A stretch of 64,000 nucleotides of DNA, from NCBI GenBank assembly GCA_018820765.1, contig JAHJNN010000017.1, forward strand, positions 434,001-498,000, given 5' to 3'. Of this stretch, positions 1-8,255 are shown piece after piece; position 1 is the first letter of the stretch, and every line of letters begins with the position of its first letter. The notes under the pieces are model-generated. The model was not told the origin of the DNA, searched no databases, and saw only the letters and a list, made by a program, of their open reading frames with translations. The stretch comes from Gammaproteobacteria bacterium. GTDB lineage: Bacteria > Pseudomonadota > Gammaproteobacteria > Burkholderiales > Thiobacillaceae. A program made the position numbers and the translations under genes.

Positions 1-1380
1 AAATTTGTGTTCGAGCGCGTTACGGATGTCATGCAGTTCTCTTGCATCGGGTCCGGTCGTGCGCTTCAGTTGATCGTCGAACAACTCCTTCGAAAGCCAG
101 AATAGTCCGCGCAGCGGCCAATTCGGGTAATCTCGGAAGCGGTCGAGAAGCCGCGGCTTTCCTTCGACCATCCAGACATTCTTGAAATTGATGCGATCCG
201 CAATTTTTCCCAGCTTCCAATAATGGTCGACGAGGAAGGCCACCTTGTCGAGCAGCGAATAGGCGATGCGATAGGCCGTGCGCACCCGTTCAGTGGCCAG
301 CGAATGCATCGGATAATCCAGCGTGTCGAACAGCAGAACACCTCGATCAGAAAAGTGCAGCTTGGTGTCGCAAAGCCCCTCGTAGAGCATGAAGCGGGCC
401 GACACATACTCCTGTTTCATCTGGTTGAAGAAACCGATGACTGGCGGTGGCGTCACGGCCCTCGATCTCTCATCGAACCTTTCGCTTATAGGTGGCAGGA
501 CGAGATCGTCACATGCCGCTCTTGGGTGTGGCCCGAGGTCATTGAGCGGATTCAGGAATAAGCGACGGTCGAGACACCACTGCCTGTACTTTCGCTCGGC
601 CTTGCTGCGCCCGAACGGCGGTACGCCGACATCCTGCAACTCGCGTATTCGATCCAGATCGCCCGCCGCAGCATATGTCTTGGCATCTTCAGCAAACCGT
701 TGCGCCAATGCATCTGGGTATATGGCGTCGAGTACAGCATCGGAGGCGATAGCCGCAAGCAGCCCATCATGGGCGTGCAGCAATAAGATCGCGCGTTCGC
801 GAACATCATCCAACAGCCCAGCATAATGCTTGAGGCCATAGCCGCGATTGGCCTGCGCCATTGCGAATTTCGGAATGATGCGCAGCGCCGCGTCCCATCC
901 TTCAATCGCGTCAATGAAGCGCCCCATTACATTGAGTTGGTTCGCTCGATTAGTCAGTATCTGGCAGCGACGCATGAGATCGAGTTCGACGAAGCCAGAA
1001 TGAACAGCGGCGCGGGACAAGGCAAGAATCTGCTGTTCCCGTTCGGGGTGTTCCCAAGCCCAGGAGCCGTGTTCGCCGGAAGCCGCCTCTTTCACTGCCC
1101 AGGCGTTGGCTCGAAAATATTCGAGAGTCGCACGGTGTTTGACGACCATATCGCGCTTTGCGAGCTCGTCGAGAAGGTAGATCGCGCGGTCTGCACCCTG
1201 CGCGAAACCCGCGTCATGTGAAGCGTCGATCAGCGTGCCGATATGGTCGAGTGCTGCGCCATCATTGAGCTTGGCGATCGAGCGCTCACGCAATCTTTCG
1301 AGATTGTCACGCTTTGCCCCGCTTTCCGGGCAGGATCTATCAGGAAGGTGTCGTTCCACTTTCGAACTCCAATGGATCAT
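1..1380 (-). CDS. LA2681-like HEPN protein, C-terminus beyond the window edge
   Basis: An uninterrupted reading frame of 460 codons runs from an ATG at 1380 to base 1 with no stop, so the gene is cut by the window edge. An in-frame TGA lies directly before the ATG. The N-terminal two thirds are helical and Ala/Leu/Arg rich, TPR-like in look. The last ~140 residues (motifs GFFNQMKQEYVSARFMLYEG, LDYPMHSLA, LRGLFWLSKELF) match what I know of the LA2681-like HEPN family. The visible sequence ends on R453-N-A-L-E-H458, the Rx4H signature of HEPN RNases. HEPN proteins of this sort are often tied to RNA cleavage in defence or stress; the target here is unknown. It follows the 1411-2325 gene by 30 bp on the same strand, so the two are probably co-transcribed. 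Confidence 0.85.
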   Translation of the reverse strand, partial: MIHWSSKVERHLPDRSCPESGAKRDNLERLRERSIAKLNDGAALDHIGTLIDASHDAGFAQGADRAIYLLDELAKRDMVVKHRATLEYFRANAWAVKEAASGEHGSWAWEHPEREQQILALSRAAVHSGFVELDLMRRCQILTNRANQLNVMGRFIDAIEGWDAALRIIPKFAMAQANRGYGLKHYAGLLDDVRERAILLLHAHDGLLAAIASDAVLDAIYPDALAQRFAEDAKTYAAAGDLDRIRELQDVGVPPFGRSKAERKYRQWCLDRRLFLNPLNDLGPHPRAACDDLVLPPISERFDERSRAVTPPPVIGFFNQMKQEYVSARFMLYEGLCDTKLHFSDRGVLLFDTLDYPMHSLATERVRTAYRIAYSLLDKVAFLVDHYWKLGKIADRINFKNVWMVEGKPRLLDRFRDYPNWPLRGLFWLSKELFDDQLKRTTGPDARELHDIRNALEHKF

Positions 1381-1410
1381 TCAGCTTGATTTGGTCGCTT
1401 CCTATACACC

Positions 1411-2325
1411 CTAATTGTTGGTGGACAGGGTGTTCAGGAATTTCCTAAACATGTCCTTTTCGTCGCGACTGGTCAGCACAGAGTAGAAGGGTTCAAGGTT
1501 GATCGGAGTCAATAGCTGCCGACCGAAACCAACTGCATCCTGGGCACGCTCCAAAGTTCTTTCGACGGTATCGAGCCACTTGGTCCAGTTGCGTAGCTCG
1601 CTGTAAGTTAGGGTGCCGACATTGGTATCCGAGAGTTTGCTCAGGTTCGTTGTCAGATCATCAATCAGCAGCGCACGAATGTCGTTATCGGGATAAAGCA
1701 CTTGGACGCCAGCGATATCTGCAACATGCTCAGTGACAACGTGCGGGCGTTTTATCGTCCGCCCTGTTCTCGCTTCTTCCTGCTCGATCTCGGAGCTGCT
1801 TGCTTCACGTTCATTGGACAGCGAAGTCCCCCTAGTTTTGACCATAGCCCGAAGTCTCCGCACCACCTCTTCCGGGCAGCCTTTGGTGGCATTGACGAGC
1901 GGGCGAGTGCACTTGTACACCCAGTCCGCACCCTTGGGCTGCGACCGGAGATCTTTCATCCTTGACTCGATTTCTTCAATCGAGAAGATAAAGCTGTTAA
2001 GGCGGTCACGGTTCTGCTTCTCGGTGACGTCCCGGTCGAACTTGCGTGAAATCGTCTCGAAATCGACTCCGAAGTGCTTCCTGCCGCAGTCTTTACCGAT
2101 ATTGGTTGTGACCCCAGCTTTAGTCGTGACGATGTATCCGCGACCGTGCGGCTGGTGGCAGCTAGAGAGACCACAATTGACTTTGTCTCGGAACATGTAC
2201 CGCCCGATGATGGCATCAAGATGGTGTTCCGATGGGTCTACATCCTTACGGAATCCAGGAAGCTGAAGCACGTCATCCCAGGAGGCGATATCAACTAAGC
2301 CGCGTTCGCTGTTGAGGGTGATCAA
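1411..2325 (-). CDS. putative metal-binding protein of unknown function
   Basis: A 304-residue protein I cannot assign. It starts with TTG at 2325; an AAGGAG ribosome-binding site sits 7 bases upstream, which supports this start. Residues 51-84 hold C51-x4-C56-H57-x2-H60 and, after a GRGYIV stretch, C80-x3-H84, which together look like a small zinc- or metal-binding knuckle. The rest is charged and helical with no membrane segment or signal peptide. It lies 30 bp upstream of the HEPN gene on the same strand. The pairing of a small metal-binding protein with a HEPN RNase candidate suggests a two-gene module, but this is inference only. Confidence 0.6.
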   Translation of the reverse strand: MITLNSERGLVDIASWDDVLQLPGFRKDVDPSEHHLDAIIGRYMFRDKVNCGLSSCHQPHGRGYIVTTKAGVTTNIGKDCGRKHFGVDFETISRKFDRDVTEKQNRDRLNSFIFSIEEIESRMKDLRSQPKGADWVYKCTRPLVNATKGCPEEVVRRLRAMVKTRGTSLSNEREASSSEIEQEEARTGRTIKRPHVVTEHVADIAGVQVLYPDNDIRALLIDDLTTNLSKLSDTNVGTLTYSELRNWTKWLDTVERTLERAQDAVGFGRQLLTPINLEPFYSVLTSRDEKDMFRKFLNTLSTNN

Positions 2326-2707
2326 AAGGTATCTCCTTGGTTGGCGCCGTTTCGCCCAGGTAGATTGGGCGATGCTCGGCTAGGACAAGCTGTGATGCTC
2401 AATATTGTATATAGAGGGCGGTGCTAGGTAGGCACCAAGGGATGAGGATTAGTCGTATCCCCGGCTGCTGATTGATCGGGTTTGGCGGACCTAATGTCAG
2501 GGTGCTGCTGGTGATCAAGTCGCTTACGTCAGCAACTGGTGAAATACCAGACATCCGTTTGGCCACCCTCAACGGCAGCAAAGGCCGATTTTGAGACGTA
2601 GGGCCAAGCGTGATGACCGGTCGCTTCTGGCCGACTACGGGAGTTCACCATGCTCCCCATAAGCAGGCGGTGGCAAAATGCCACGAACGGTCGTCACAGA
2701 GGGTTCA
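2326..2707. other. intergenic region between divergent genes
   Basis: About 380 bases between the start of the 1411-2325 gene and sixA. It should hold the promoters of both. I see only a small GCCC...GGGC dyad near 2353-2373 and no convincing gene; a 60-codon minus-strand frame at 2399-2581 has no clear ribosome-binding site and an unconvincing composition. Confidence 0.5.
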
Positions 2708-3199
2708 ATGAAAAGAACGCTAATCCTTGTCCGTCACGCCAAGTCGAGTTGGGATGGCATTGGCCTGCCCGACACGGAGCGGCCGTTGGCCGACCGCGGC
2801 AAGCGTGACGCACCCCTGATGGGGAAGCGCTTGGCGAAGCAGCAGGCAAAACCCGACCTGATCCTGTCGAGTCCCGCGCGTCGTGCGCTTGCGACGGCGC
2901 AAATCATCGCCAAGGAACTCGGTTATAAGGCCAAGGATATCGTCGTGGATGACCGGCTGTATGCCACCGAGCCCGAGACCCTGCTTGCGGTCGTTGGTGA
3001 GATCAATGACAAGCTGAAGTGCGTGATGCTCTTTGGCCACAACCCTGAGTTCTCCGAGCTTGCGCATCGCTTGTCCAGCGATATCGCCCTGCTGCCGACG
3101 TGCGCGGTTGCGCAATTCACGTTCGAGACGAAATCATGGGCAACCATCGGTGACATACAGCCAGCGAACGTCGTCCTCGACTACCCGAAGAAGGAGTAG
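2708..3199 (+). CDS. sixA: phosphohistidine phosphatase, SixA family
   Basis: A 163-residue histidine phosphatase of the short SixA type. The N-terminal LILVRHAKSSW holds the catalytic RHA(K/E) motif; SSPARRALATAQ and the late FGHNPEFSELA, with the second catalytic histidine, follow in the family order. Length agrees with SixA. In E. coli SixA removes phosphate from His-phosphotransfer proteins such as NPr or ArcB; the partner here is not shown. I chose the ATG at 2708 over one ten codons upstream because a purine-rich AGAGGG lies just before it and the family begins with this M-K-x-L-x-L-V-R-H-A block. It stands alone between the HEPN module and an integrase remnant. Confidence 0.85.
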   Translation: MKRTLILVRHAKSSWDGIGLPDTERPLADRGKRDAPLMGKRLAKQQAKPDLILSSPARRALATAQIIAKELGYKAKDIVVDDRLYATEPETLLAVVGEINDKLKCVMLFGHNPEFSELAHRLSSDIALLPTCAVAQFTFETKSWATIGDIQPANVVLDYPKKE

Positions 3200-3246
3200 C
3201 GAAGGGCGGTCGCACTTGGTCGCCATGCGACCGCAGGGATGCATCA

Positions 3247-3348
3247 CTAGATTTCAGTCTGCTCCGAGATCTCGAGCGCGTCGTCTACCTCGATCCCAAG
3301 GTATCGAACTGTGCTCTCCAGCTTGGTATGGCCGAGCAAGAGTGCGCA
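3247..3348 (-). pseudogene. tyrosine recombinase/integrase, C-terminal remnant
   Basis: The last 31 codons of a phage-type integrase: LLLGHTKLESTVRYLGIEVD is a typical C-terminal block, keeping the late catalytic histidine (LGH) and the nucleophilic tyrosine (VRY). Upstream of about 3345 the similarity stops at once and no RxxR-type or arginine-I region follows, so the gene is a dead fragment. It ends 20 bases before an 18-bp repeat that looks like an insertion sequence end (3367-3384). It marks the region as one that has taken up mobile DNA. Confidence 0.8.
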
Positions 3349-3366
3349 GCAGGTAAGGCATCGCAG

Positions 3367-3384
3367 GAGTTTTTCAACACAATA
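3367..3384 (+). repeat. 18-bp inverted repeat, left copy
   Basis: GAGTTTTTCAACACAATA, present again as an exact inverted copy at 12623-12640. The bases on either side differ between copies, so the match is exactly 18 bp. It abuts the integrase remnant. Such GAGTTTTTCAACA sequences are often seen at insertion sequence ends; the family is not settled. Confidence 0.7.
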
Positions 3385-3450
3385 CGACCCGAAGCAGGCG
3401 TTCAGCGCGAAGCTTGAGGCGCGCAATACGCAACCCGTTTCCAACAAGCG

Positions 3451-3482
3451 AAAAAAAGCCAGCCCTACGAGAGGGCTGGCTT
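3451..3482 (-). terminator. rho-independent terminator of the 11452-3503 gene cluster
   Basis: AGCCAGCCCT, short loop, AGGGCTGGCT forms a 10-bp stem. On the minus strand it is followed by seven T residues (A run at 3451-3457). It lies 20 bases after the stop of the YVTN/phosphoesterase gene. Confidence 0.85.
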
Positions 3483-3502
3483 GCGGCTTGCGCCAGCCGA
3501 TA

Positions 3503-6061
3503 TTACTTGTCGAGCCGGGAGATCAGCAGCACCTCCCGGATGCCGGGTTCGCGCTGCCGCTGGATCAGCCGCGGCATGGGCTGAGCGCCCTTGATCGCCT
3601 TCCACAGGATGTCGTTGTATTCGCGCATATCCGCCGCGTCCACTTCCGCCAGATCGAGCTTCATGGAACGCTCGGCGAGCTTACGCTTCTCCCCCTGCAG
3701 CGCAGCCAGGGCGGGGTTCATCTCATAGATATCCTGGGCGGGCACGATGTGCTCATAGGGCGTGAAGTCCGGCTTGACCGTGAAGCTGTTATCCATGGTG
3801 ATCGCCGCCGCGTCGAACTGGCTCATGGGCTTGAGGCCCAGCAGCACTCCAGCTGTGCGGATCATGGACACGGTGCTGTAGTGGGTGCTATCCACGGCCT
3901 TGCGCTTGACGTGGGGGCCGATAAGCAGGGCCGGGGTGCGGTGGGTATCCACGTGGTCGAACCCGTCCTGGGTGTCGTCTTCGATGACCATGATCAAGGT
4001 GTTTGGCCAGAAGCGCGAATGAGAGATGGCATCGACGATACGCCCGAGGGCCAGATCGTTGTCCGCCATCATGGCATGGGGCGTGGGATAGCCAGGACGC
4101 GTGCCAGCCAGGTGGTCGTTGGGCAGGCTGATGATGGACAGGTTGGGGAAGTCGCCGGCCTGCTTGTAGGCCTCGAACTCCTTGAGCCAGACATCGGCGC
4201 GCGTCTTGTCCATGTGCTTGAGGTCGTAGGTGCGGTACATAGGTGAGAAATGATCCGCCAGGGCGGGCATATGGGTGGTGGCCGGTGCGTAGCTGCCATC
4301 CGCATTTTTCTTGCCGTTGATCACGTATTCACCATAGGAACGGTAGCTGATGCCGGCCTCCTTGGCGGCATCCCACAGGTAGCCGCCGGGCACGTTGGTG
4401 ATCGCGATCAAGGCACGGTTGATCAGGGTGCCGCGGCCGGAGTAGTCGCTCGGCCAGACCTTCATGGTGTAGTCCGTGACGTTGCCGCTCATGGACCATT
4501 CATGACCGTCCTTGCTGATCTCCGCGTCGCAATAGGTGTTGTCCAGCAGCACGAAATCGCTGGCCAGGCGGCGATGGTTGGGCGCGCTGTAGTCATCGAA
4601 CATGAGCAGGCTGGAGTCGCCTTTGCCGCCTGGGAGGTCGCCGAACACCTGGTCGTAAGTGCGGTTTTCCTTGAGGATGTAAACCACGTGCTTGATGGGC
4701 AGCTGCTTCAGGATGCTGGCGTGGGCATGACCCTCGCCCTTCTCGCCGCCGGCCACCGCGGCCTTGCCCCGGGCCACCATATTGTTCTCGATGACCTGGC
4801 GGGTATAGCGCTTGAGCGTCCCCTCGTCGGGCACGTCGATCACCGACAGGGAACCGATCATCTGGTCGCCGATGTAGGTCTGGGGATAGGCGTTCTGGCC
4901 CAGGCCCACGTCCTTGGAGTTGGCGACATAGAGTTTGTCGCCGGCCGGGCTGATAATGAGCGCCGTGGGATACCAGCCGGTGGGGATGCGGCCCTTCACC
5001 TCGTAGCGTTTCTCATCGTCCCGCTTGTGGGCGCGCTTGCCATGTTCCTTTTCCTGGCCTTCCAATTCGACCATCACCACGGCGTTCTCGCCGGCGTTCA
5101 GTACATAGAGGGTCTCGCCGTCCGGTGACACGGCCAGGGCGTTGGGCGTGCTGCCGAAGGGGGCATTTTTGTAGGGCCGCACGTCGATGTCGAACAGCAT
5201 GGCGTCCGTGGCGGTGTCGATTACGGAGACGCTGTCGCTGTTGGCGTTAGCCACGTACAACCGGTCGCCAGTGGGGCTGAAGACCATGGCGTTGGGATGT
5301 TGGCCCACTGGGATGTGCTTGACCACGGCAGCGGCGTCCGGGTTGTTCACGTCCACCACGGCAATGGTGCCTTCCTTCCAGTTGGACACATACAGCTTCT
5401 TGCCGTCGGCGCTGAGCAGCACACCATAGGGGAACATGCTGGCGTTGTAGGGGTCGGCGCTGGTGCCCATGGGAATACGGTGGGTGACCGTGCCGGCGAC
5501 CGGGTCGATCACCGCCACGTCGCCGCCCTGGTGGTTGGCCACGAACAGCCGGTTCTCGTCGGCGGACAAGGCCAGCCCGGTGACAAAGCCGCCCTTGCGG
5601 CGCGGATCAACCTGAATCTGACCGGTCTCGACCATGCCCGAGGCCGTCACCTCATAGACGCGCACCATGTTGGTGTGGCCGCCCGAGGCATAGATGTGTT
5701 TGCCGTCCTTGCTGGCGGCCAAGCCGATGAAGAGGCCCTCCGGCGAGTCGTAGGGAATGCTGTCGCGGATGGCGAGGTTTTCGCGATCGACACGCATCAG
5801 GGAGTGCTGGCCGTAGCCGTTGTTGCTGATCAGCAGGTCCTTGCCGTCCGGGCTGAGGATCATGCCGAGGGGCACGTGGCCGACGCGGATTTTTTCGCCG
5901 GCGGGGGTGACTTGCCAGTTGTTGGGCGTGATGCCGGTCAGGCCGTCGGCGCTGGGACCGGCGGGTCGGGTCAGCAGGTCCGGGCTGGCCGCTTGGACGG
6001 CGGTGCCGCTGACAAGCAGTCCAGATACGATAGCAGTAAGCAGTTTGATTCTGGGTACCAT
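3503..6061 (-). CDS. YVTN beta-propeller/phosphoesterase fusion, exported
   Basis: An 852-residue exported protein of the YncE-like propeller plus alkaline-phosphatase-like type. A signal peptide (MVPRIKLLTAIVSGLLVSG, ending near AVQAA) is followed by about seven YVTN-type blades, for example SPDGKDLLISNNGYG and LYVANANSDSVSVIDTATD. The C-terminal half begins at HVVYILKENRTYDQVFGD, the start motif of the phosphoesterase family (PF04185 type), and holds IEDDTQDGFDHVDTHRTP, where metal-binding D/H residues are expected. I chose the ATG at 6061 because GGAG stands six bases before it; an ATG four codons upstream lacks this. It is the last gene of a run with the TonB-dependent receptor (32-bp gap) and has a longer paralogue at 8256-11201. 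The true substrate is unknown; a phosphate ester is the obvious guess. Confidence 0.85.
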   Translation of the reverse strand: MVPRIKLLTAIVSGLLVSGTAVQAASPDLLTRPAGPSADGLTGITPNNWQVTPAGEKIRVGHVPLGMILSPDGKDLLISNNGYGQHSLMRVDRENLAIRDSIPYDSPEGLFIGLAASKDGKHIYASGGHTNMVRVYEVTASGMVETGQIQVDPRRKGGFVTGLALSADENRLFVANHQGGDVAVIDPVAGTVTHRIPMGTSADPYNASMFPYGVLLSADGKKLYVSNWKEGTIAVVDVNNPDAAAVVKHIPVGQHPNAMVFSPTGDRLYVANANSDSVSVIDTATDAMLFDIDVRPYKNAPFGSTPNALAVSPDGETLYVLNAGENAVVMVELEGQEKEHGKRAHKRDDEKRYEVKGRIPTGWYPTALIISPAGDKLYVANSKDVGLGQNAYPQTYIGDQMIGSLSVIDVPDEGTLKRYTRQVIENNMVARGKAAVAGGEKGEGHAHASILKQLPIKHVVYILKENRTYDQVFGDLPGGKGDSSLLMFDDYSAPNHRRLASDFVLLDNTYCDAEISKDGHEWSMSGNVTDYTMKVWPSDYSGRGTLINRALIAITNVPGGYLWDAAKEAGISYRSYGEYVINGKKNADGSYAPATTHMPALADHFSPMYRTYDLKHMDKTRADVWLKEFEAYKQAGDFPNLSIISLPNDHLAGTRPGYPTPHAMMADNDLALGRIVDAISHSRFWPNTLIMVIEDDTQDGFDHVDTHRTPALLIGPHVKRKAVDSTHYSTVSMIRTAGVLLGLKPMSQFDAAAITMDNSFTVKPDFTPYEHIVPAQDIYEMNPALAALQGEKRKLAERSMKLDLAEVDAADMREYNDILWKAIKGAQPMPRLIQRQREPGIREVLLISRLDK

Positions 6062-6093
6062 GAAGTTCTCCATTTCAGTTGCAGGTTTGCGGA

Positions 6094-8115
6094 TCACTGA
6101 AGGGCAAGCCGCCAGGTCACCGCCAGGTTGAGGCCCGGCGCGTAAACGCCGGAGCCGTGGATCTTGTATTTGGCGTCGAAAACGTTCTCCAGGCTCACCA
6201 CCAGGTCCTGCCCCACCGCAGGTTCGAACCCAGCCTTGAGGTTGAAAGTGCCGTAGCCCGGTGTACCGCCTGCCGGGATGCGGGGATCCGAGAGGTCGCC
6301 GGAGGACAGGCGGTCCTGGCGATCGGCGAACAGGCTGTAGACCTCGTACCAGGAGCGCTCGTCCGGGGCATAGCGCAGATGCAGGCTGCCGTTCAACGGG
6401 GGAATGCGGCGCAGAGGTTGCTGGGTGTCCCGGTCCTCGCCCCACGCGAAACTCAGGTTGCCGGCCGCCGACCAGCGCTCGGAGAAAGCGTGTTTCACTC
6501 CCAACTCCGCCCCCTTGATCAGGGCACGCTGGATGTTCTGCCGCTGCTGGACGCCGGGCGCCACGGTGACACGGTCGATGAGGTCGTCGTAGGTGGTATG
6601 GAAGAGATAGAAATCGCCCGAGGTCCGGGACGAGTAGTACTTCACCCCGATCTCCTTGTTTAATGAATGCTCCGGCGTGAGCTGGGTGTTGGGAATCTCG
6701 GAGACGAAGTCCACCCGGCCGAAGAAGTCTTCCATGCTGGGCGCCCGGTAGCCCTGGGCAAGGCCGGCCACCAGGTTCCAGCGGGGGGCGAGCCGGTAGA
6801 GCCCGTTGACGCTGCCGGTCAGTTCGCCATCGGACAGGCTGAGCTGGTTGGCACCGATGGCACCTTCCGCTTTGAAATGGGCATAGCGCGCCCCCAGGAT
6901 GGCATCGAGCCGGTCGGTGAGGCGCACCTCGTCCTGAAGATAGGCCCCCCAGCTTTCGTACTTGGCGCCGTCCGGCGTACCGGGCGTGATGGGCGTGGCC
7001 GTGCCGGTGGTCAGGTCGGTGACGGTCATGCGGGTGTCGAACAGATCCCGGTAGTAGTCGAAGCCGTAGGTGAGGCGCTGGCCGCGGCCCGGCTTGCTGG
7101 TGAACTGGGCCGTGGCGCCCAGGGTCTTCACGTCGGTGATCTCCTGGGTCTCTAAAGTGGGGGTGGATACCTTGATGATCTCCTCGCCTTCCTTCTGACG
7201 GTTGAAGGAGACATTGAGCTTCACGTCGGAAACCAGAGCGGCCTCATCATGGCGGCCCCGGTATTCAAGGTAGCCCAGCGAACGCAACTGGGGCTCGTAG
7301 TTGAACTTGAGCTTGTCCCCCAGGGTCACCTCGCTGGTCTTGGGCACATCGGATTGTCGGTTGTACTGGTAGGCGAAAATCAGCTCCCCTCCTCCCGTCA
7401 GCCGGTAGTTCAGTTTGAGGTCGCCATCCAGCTCGTCGTAGGCGGTGGGCCTCTGTTCGCCCACGTCGCCACCGCCCTCCAGGCTGTTGAAACGCTTGCC
7501 GCTGATCCCGCCGATGTATCCCAGCTGGTTGATGTTGCCCTCTACCTGCAGGCGGCCGGCCAGGCTCTCATCGGCGCTTGCGCCGTGCAGGACGGCCAGC
7601 CCATCCGCCCCCCGCGCGCCGGAAAAATCCGCGCGCTTGCGGGTGATGACGTTGATCACACCGGCCAGGGCGTCGCTGCCGTAGAGCACCGAGGTCGGGC
7701 CGCGCACGACCTCGATGCGCTCGACGATGTTGGGGTCGAGCGTGTTGAGGTACTGGTGGGGGCCGAAACGGTAATACGAGTTGTTCACCCGCACCCCGTC
7801 CACCAGGATGAGTACCTGCTTGCCGGTAAGGCCGCGAATGAAGGGCGATCCGCCGCCGGCGTTGGTCTTCTGGATGAGCACGCCCTCCGCGCCGGACAAG
7901 ATATCCGGGGTGGCGCCTGCATTGGCCTGCTGGACAGCCAGGTCATCCAGCACGGTTACCGCCTGGGGGGTGTTGAACACCTCCCGTTCGACCCGGGTGG
8001 CGGTGATCACCATCTCCGGGGCGGGTTCGATGTCGGCGGCACAGGGCTGGCCGGAAAAGACAGCCAAGGCAAGGGAGAGCGCGTTAAGGGAATAAAGCTT
8101 GTCATGGTGTTTCAT
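6094..8115 (-). CDS. TonB-dependent outer-membrane receptor
   Basis: A 673-residue receptor with signal peptide (from MKHHDKLYSLNALSLALAVF), a TonB-box-like stretch at EMVITATR and a plug domain with typical motifs: GGGSPFIRGLTGKQVLILVD, ERIEVVRGPTSVLYGSDALA and GVINVITRK. The remainder is a beta-barrel; the C-terminus reads NLAVTWRLALQ rather than ending in the usual aromatic residue. The family most resembles siderophore/vitamin receptors of the CirA/BtuB kind, but the ligand cannot be told from sequence. It sits between two YVTN/phosphoesterase genes on the same strand, with tonB itself upstream at 11543-12355, so the four may form one uptake system in which the ligand is bound or hydrolysed by the flanking proteins. 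Confidence 0.88.
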   Translation of the reverse strand: MKHHDKLYSLNALSLALAVFSGQPCAADIEPAPEMVITATRVEREVFNTPQAVTVLDDLAVQQANAGATPDILSGAEGVLIQKTNAGGGSPFIRGLTGKQVLILVDGVRVNNSYYRFGPHQYLNTLDPNIVERIEVVRGPTSVLYGSDALAGVINVITRKRADFSGARGADGLAVLHGASADESLAGRLQVEGNINQLGYIGGISGKRFNSLEGGGDVGEQRPTAYDELDGDLKLNYRLTGGGELIFAYQYNRQSDVPKTSEVTLGDKLKFNYEPQLRSLGYLEYRGRHDEAALVSDVKLNVSFNRQKEGEEIIKVSTPTLETQEITDVKTLGATAQFTSKPGRGQRLTYGFDYYRDLFDTRMTVTDLTTGTATPITPGTPDGAKYESWGAYLQDEVRLTDRLDAILGARYAHFKAEGAIGANQLSLSDGELTGSVNGLYRLAPRWNLVAGLAQGYRAPSMEDFFGRVDFVSEIPNTQLTPEHSLNKEIGVKYYSSRTSGDFYLFHTTYDDLIDRVTVAPGVQQRQNIQRALIKGAELGVKHAFSERWSAAGNLSFAWGEDRDTQQPLRRIPPLNGSLHLRYAPDERSWYEVYSLFADRQDRLSSGDLSDPRIPAGGTPGYGTFNLKAGFEPAVGQDLVVSLENVFDAKYKIHGSGVYAPGLNLAVTWRLALQ

Positions 8116-8150
8116 TTTGCAGACTGCTTCTATTGTTGGGGCAGAGATGG

Positions 8151-8186
8151 CATCTGTAGGTCGGCCTGAAGCGCGACCTACAGATG
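8151..8186. repeat. intergenic hairpin, 13-bp perfect stem
   Basis: CATCTGTAGGTCG at 8151-8163 pairs perfectly with 8174-8186 around a 10-base loop. It lies between the upstream YVTN/phosphoesterase gene and the receptor start. The TGTAGGTCGG core is of the kind found as dispersed repeats between genes; it could also act as an RNA processing or attenuation site. No T run follows. Confidence 0.7.
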
Positions 8187-8255
8187 TGGGGATACGCACG
8201 GAATGGACGGGCAGCCGTGGCTACCCGTCCAAGAGCCCGTCGGACTTGCTTGGCG

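Noticed and set aside
223..1221. Plus-strand frames over the first 1.2 kb
   Set aside because: They lie antisense to the 460-codon minus-strand HEPN frame, whose motifs and continuous length are far more convincing.
2399..2581. A 60-codon minus-strand ORF in the sixA upstream region
   Set aside because: No ribosome-binding site, odd composition and no known similarity.
3247..3348. An active integrase
   Set aside because: Only the last 31 codons of a tyrosine recombinase remain; most of the catalytic domain is gone.
3311..5128. Long plus-strand frames opposite the first YVTN/phosphoesterase gene
   Set aside because: Antisense shadow of a GC-rich gene; His/Gly/Val-rich with no motif.
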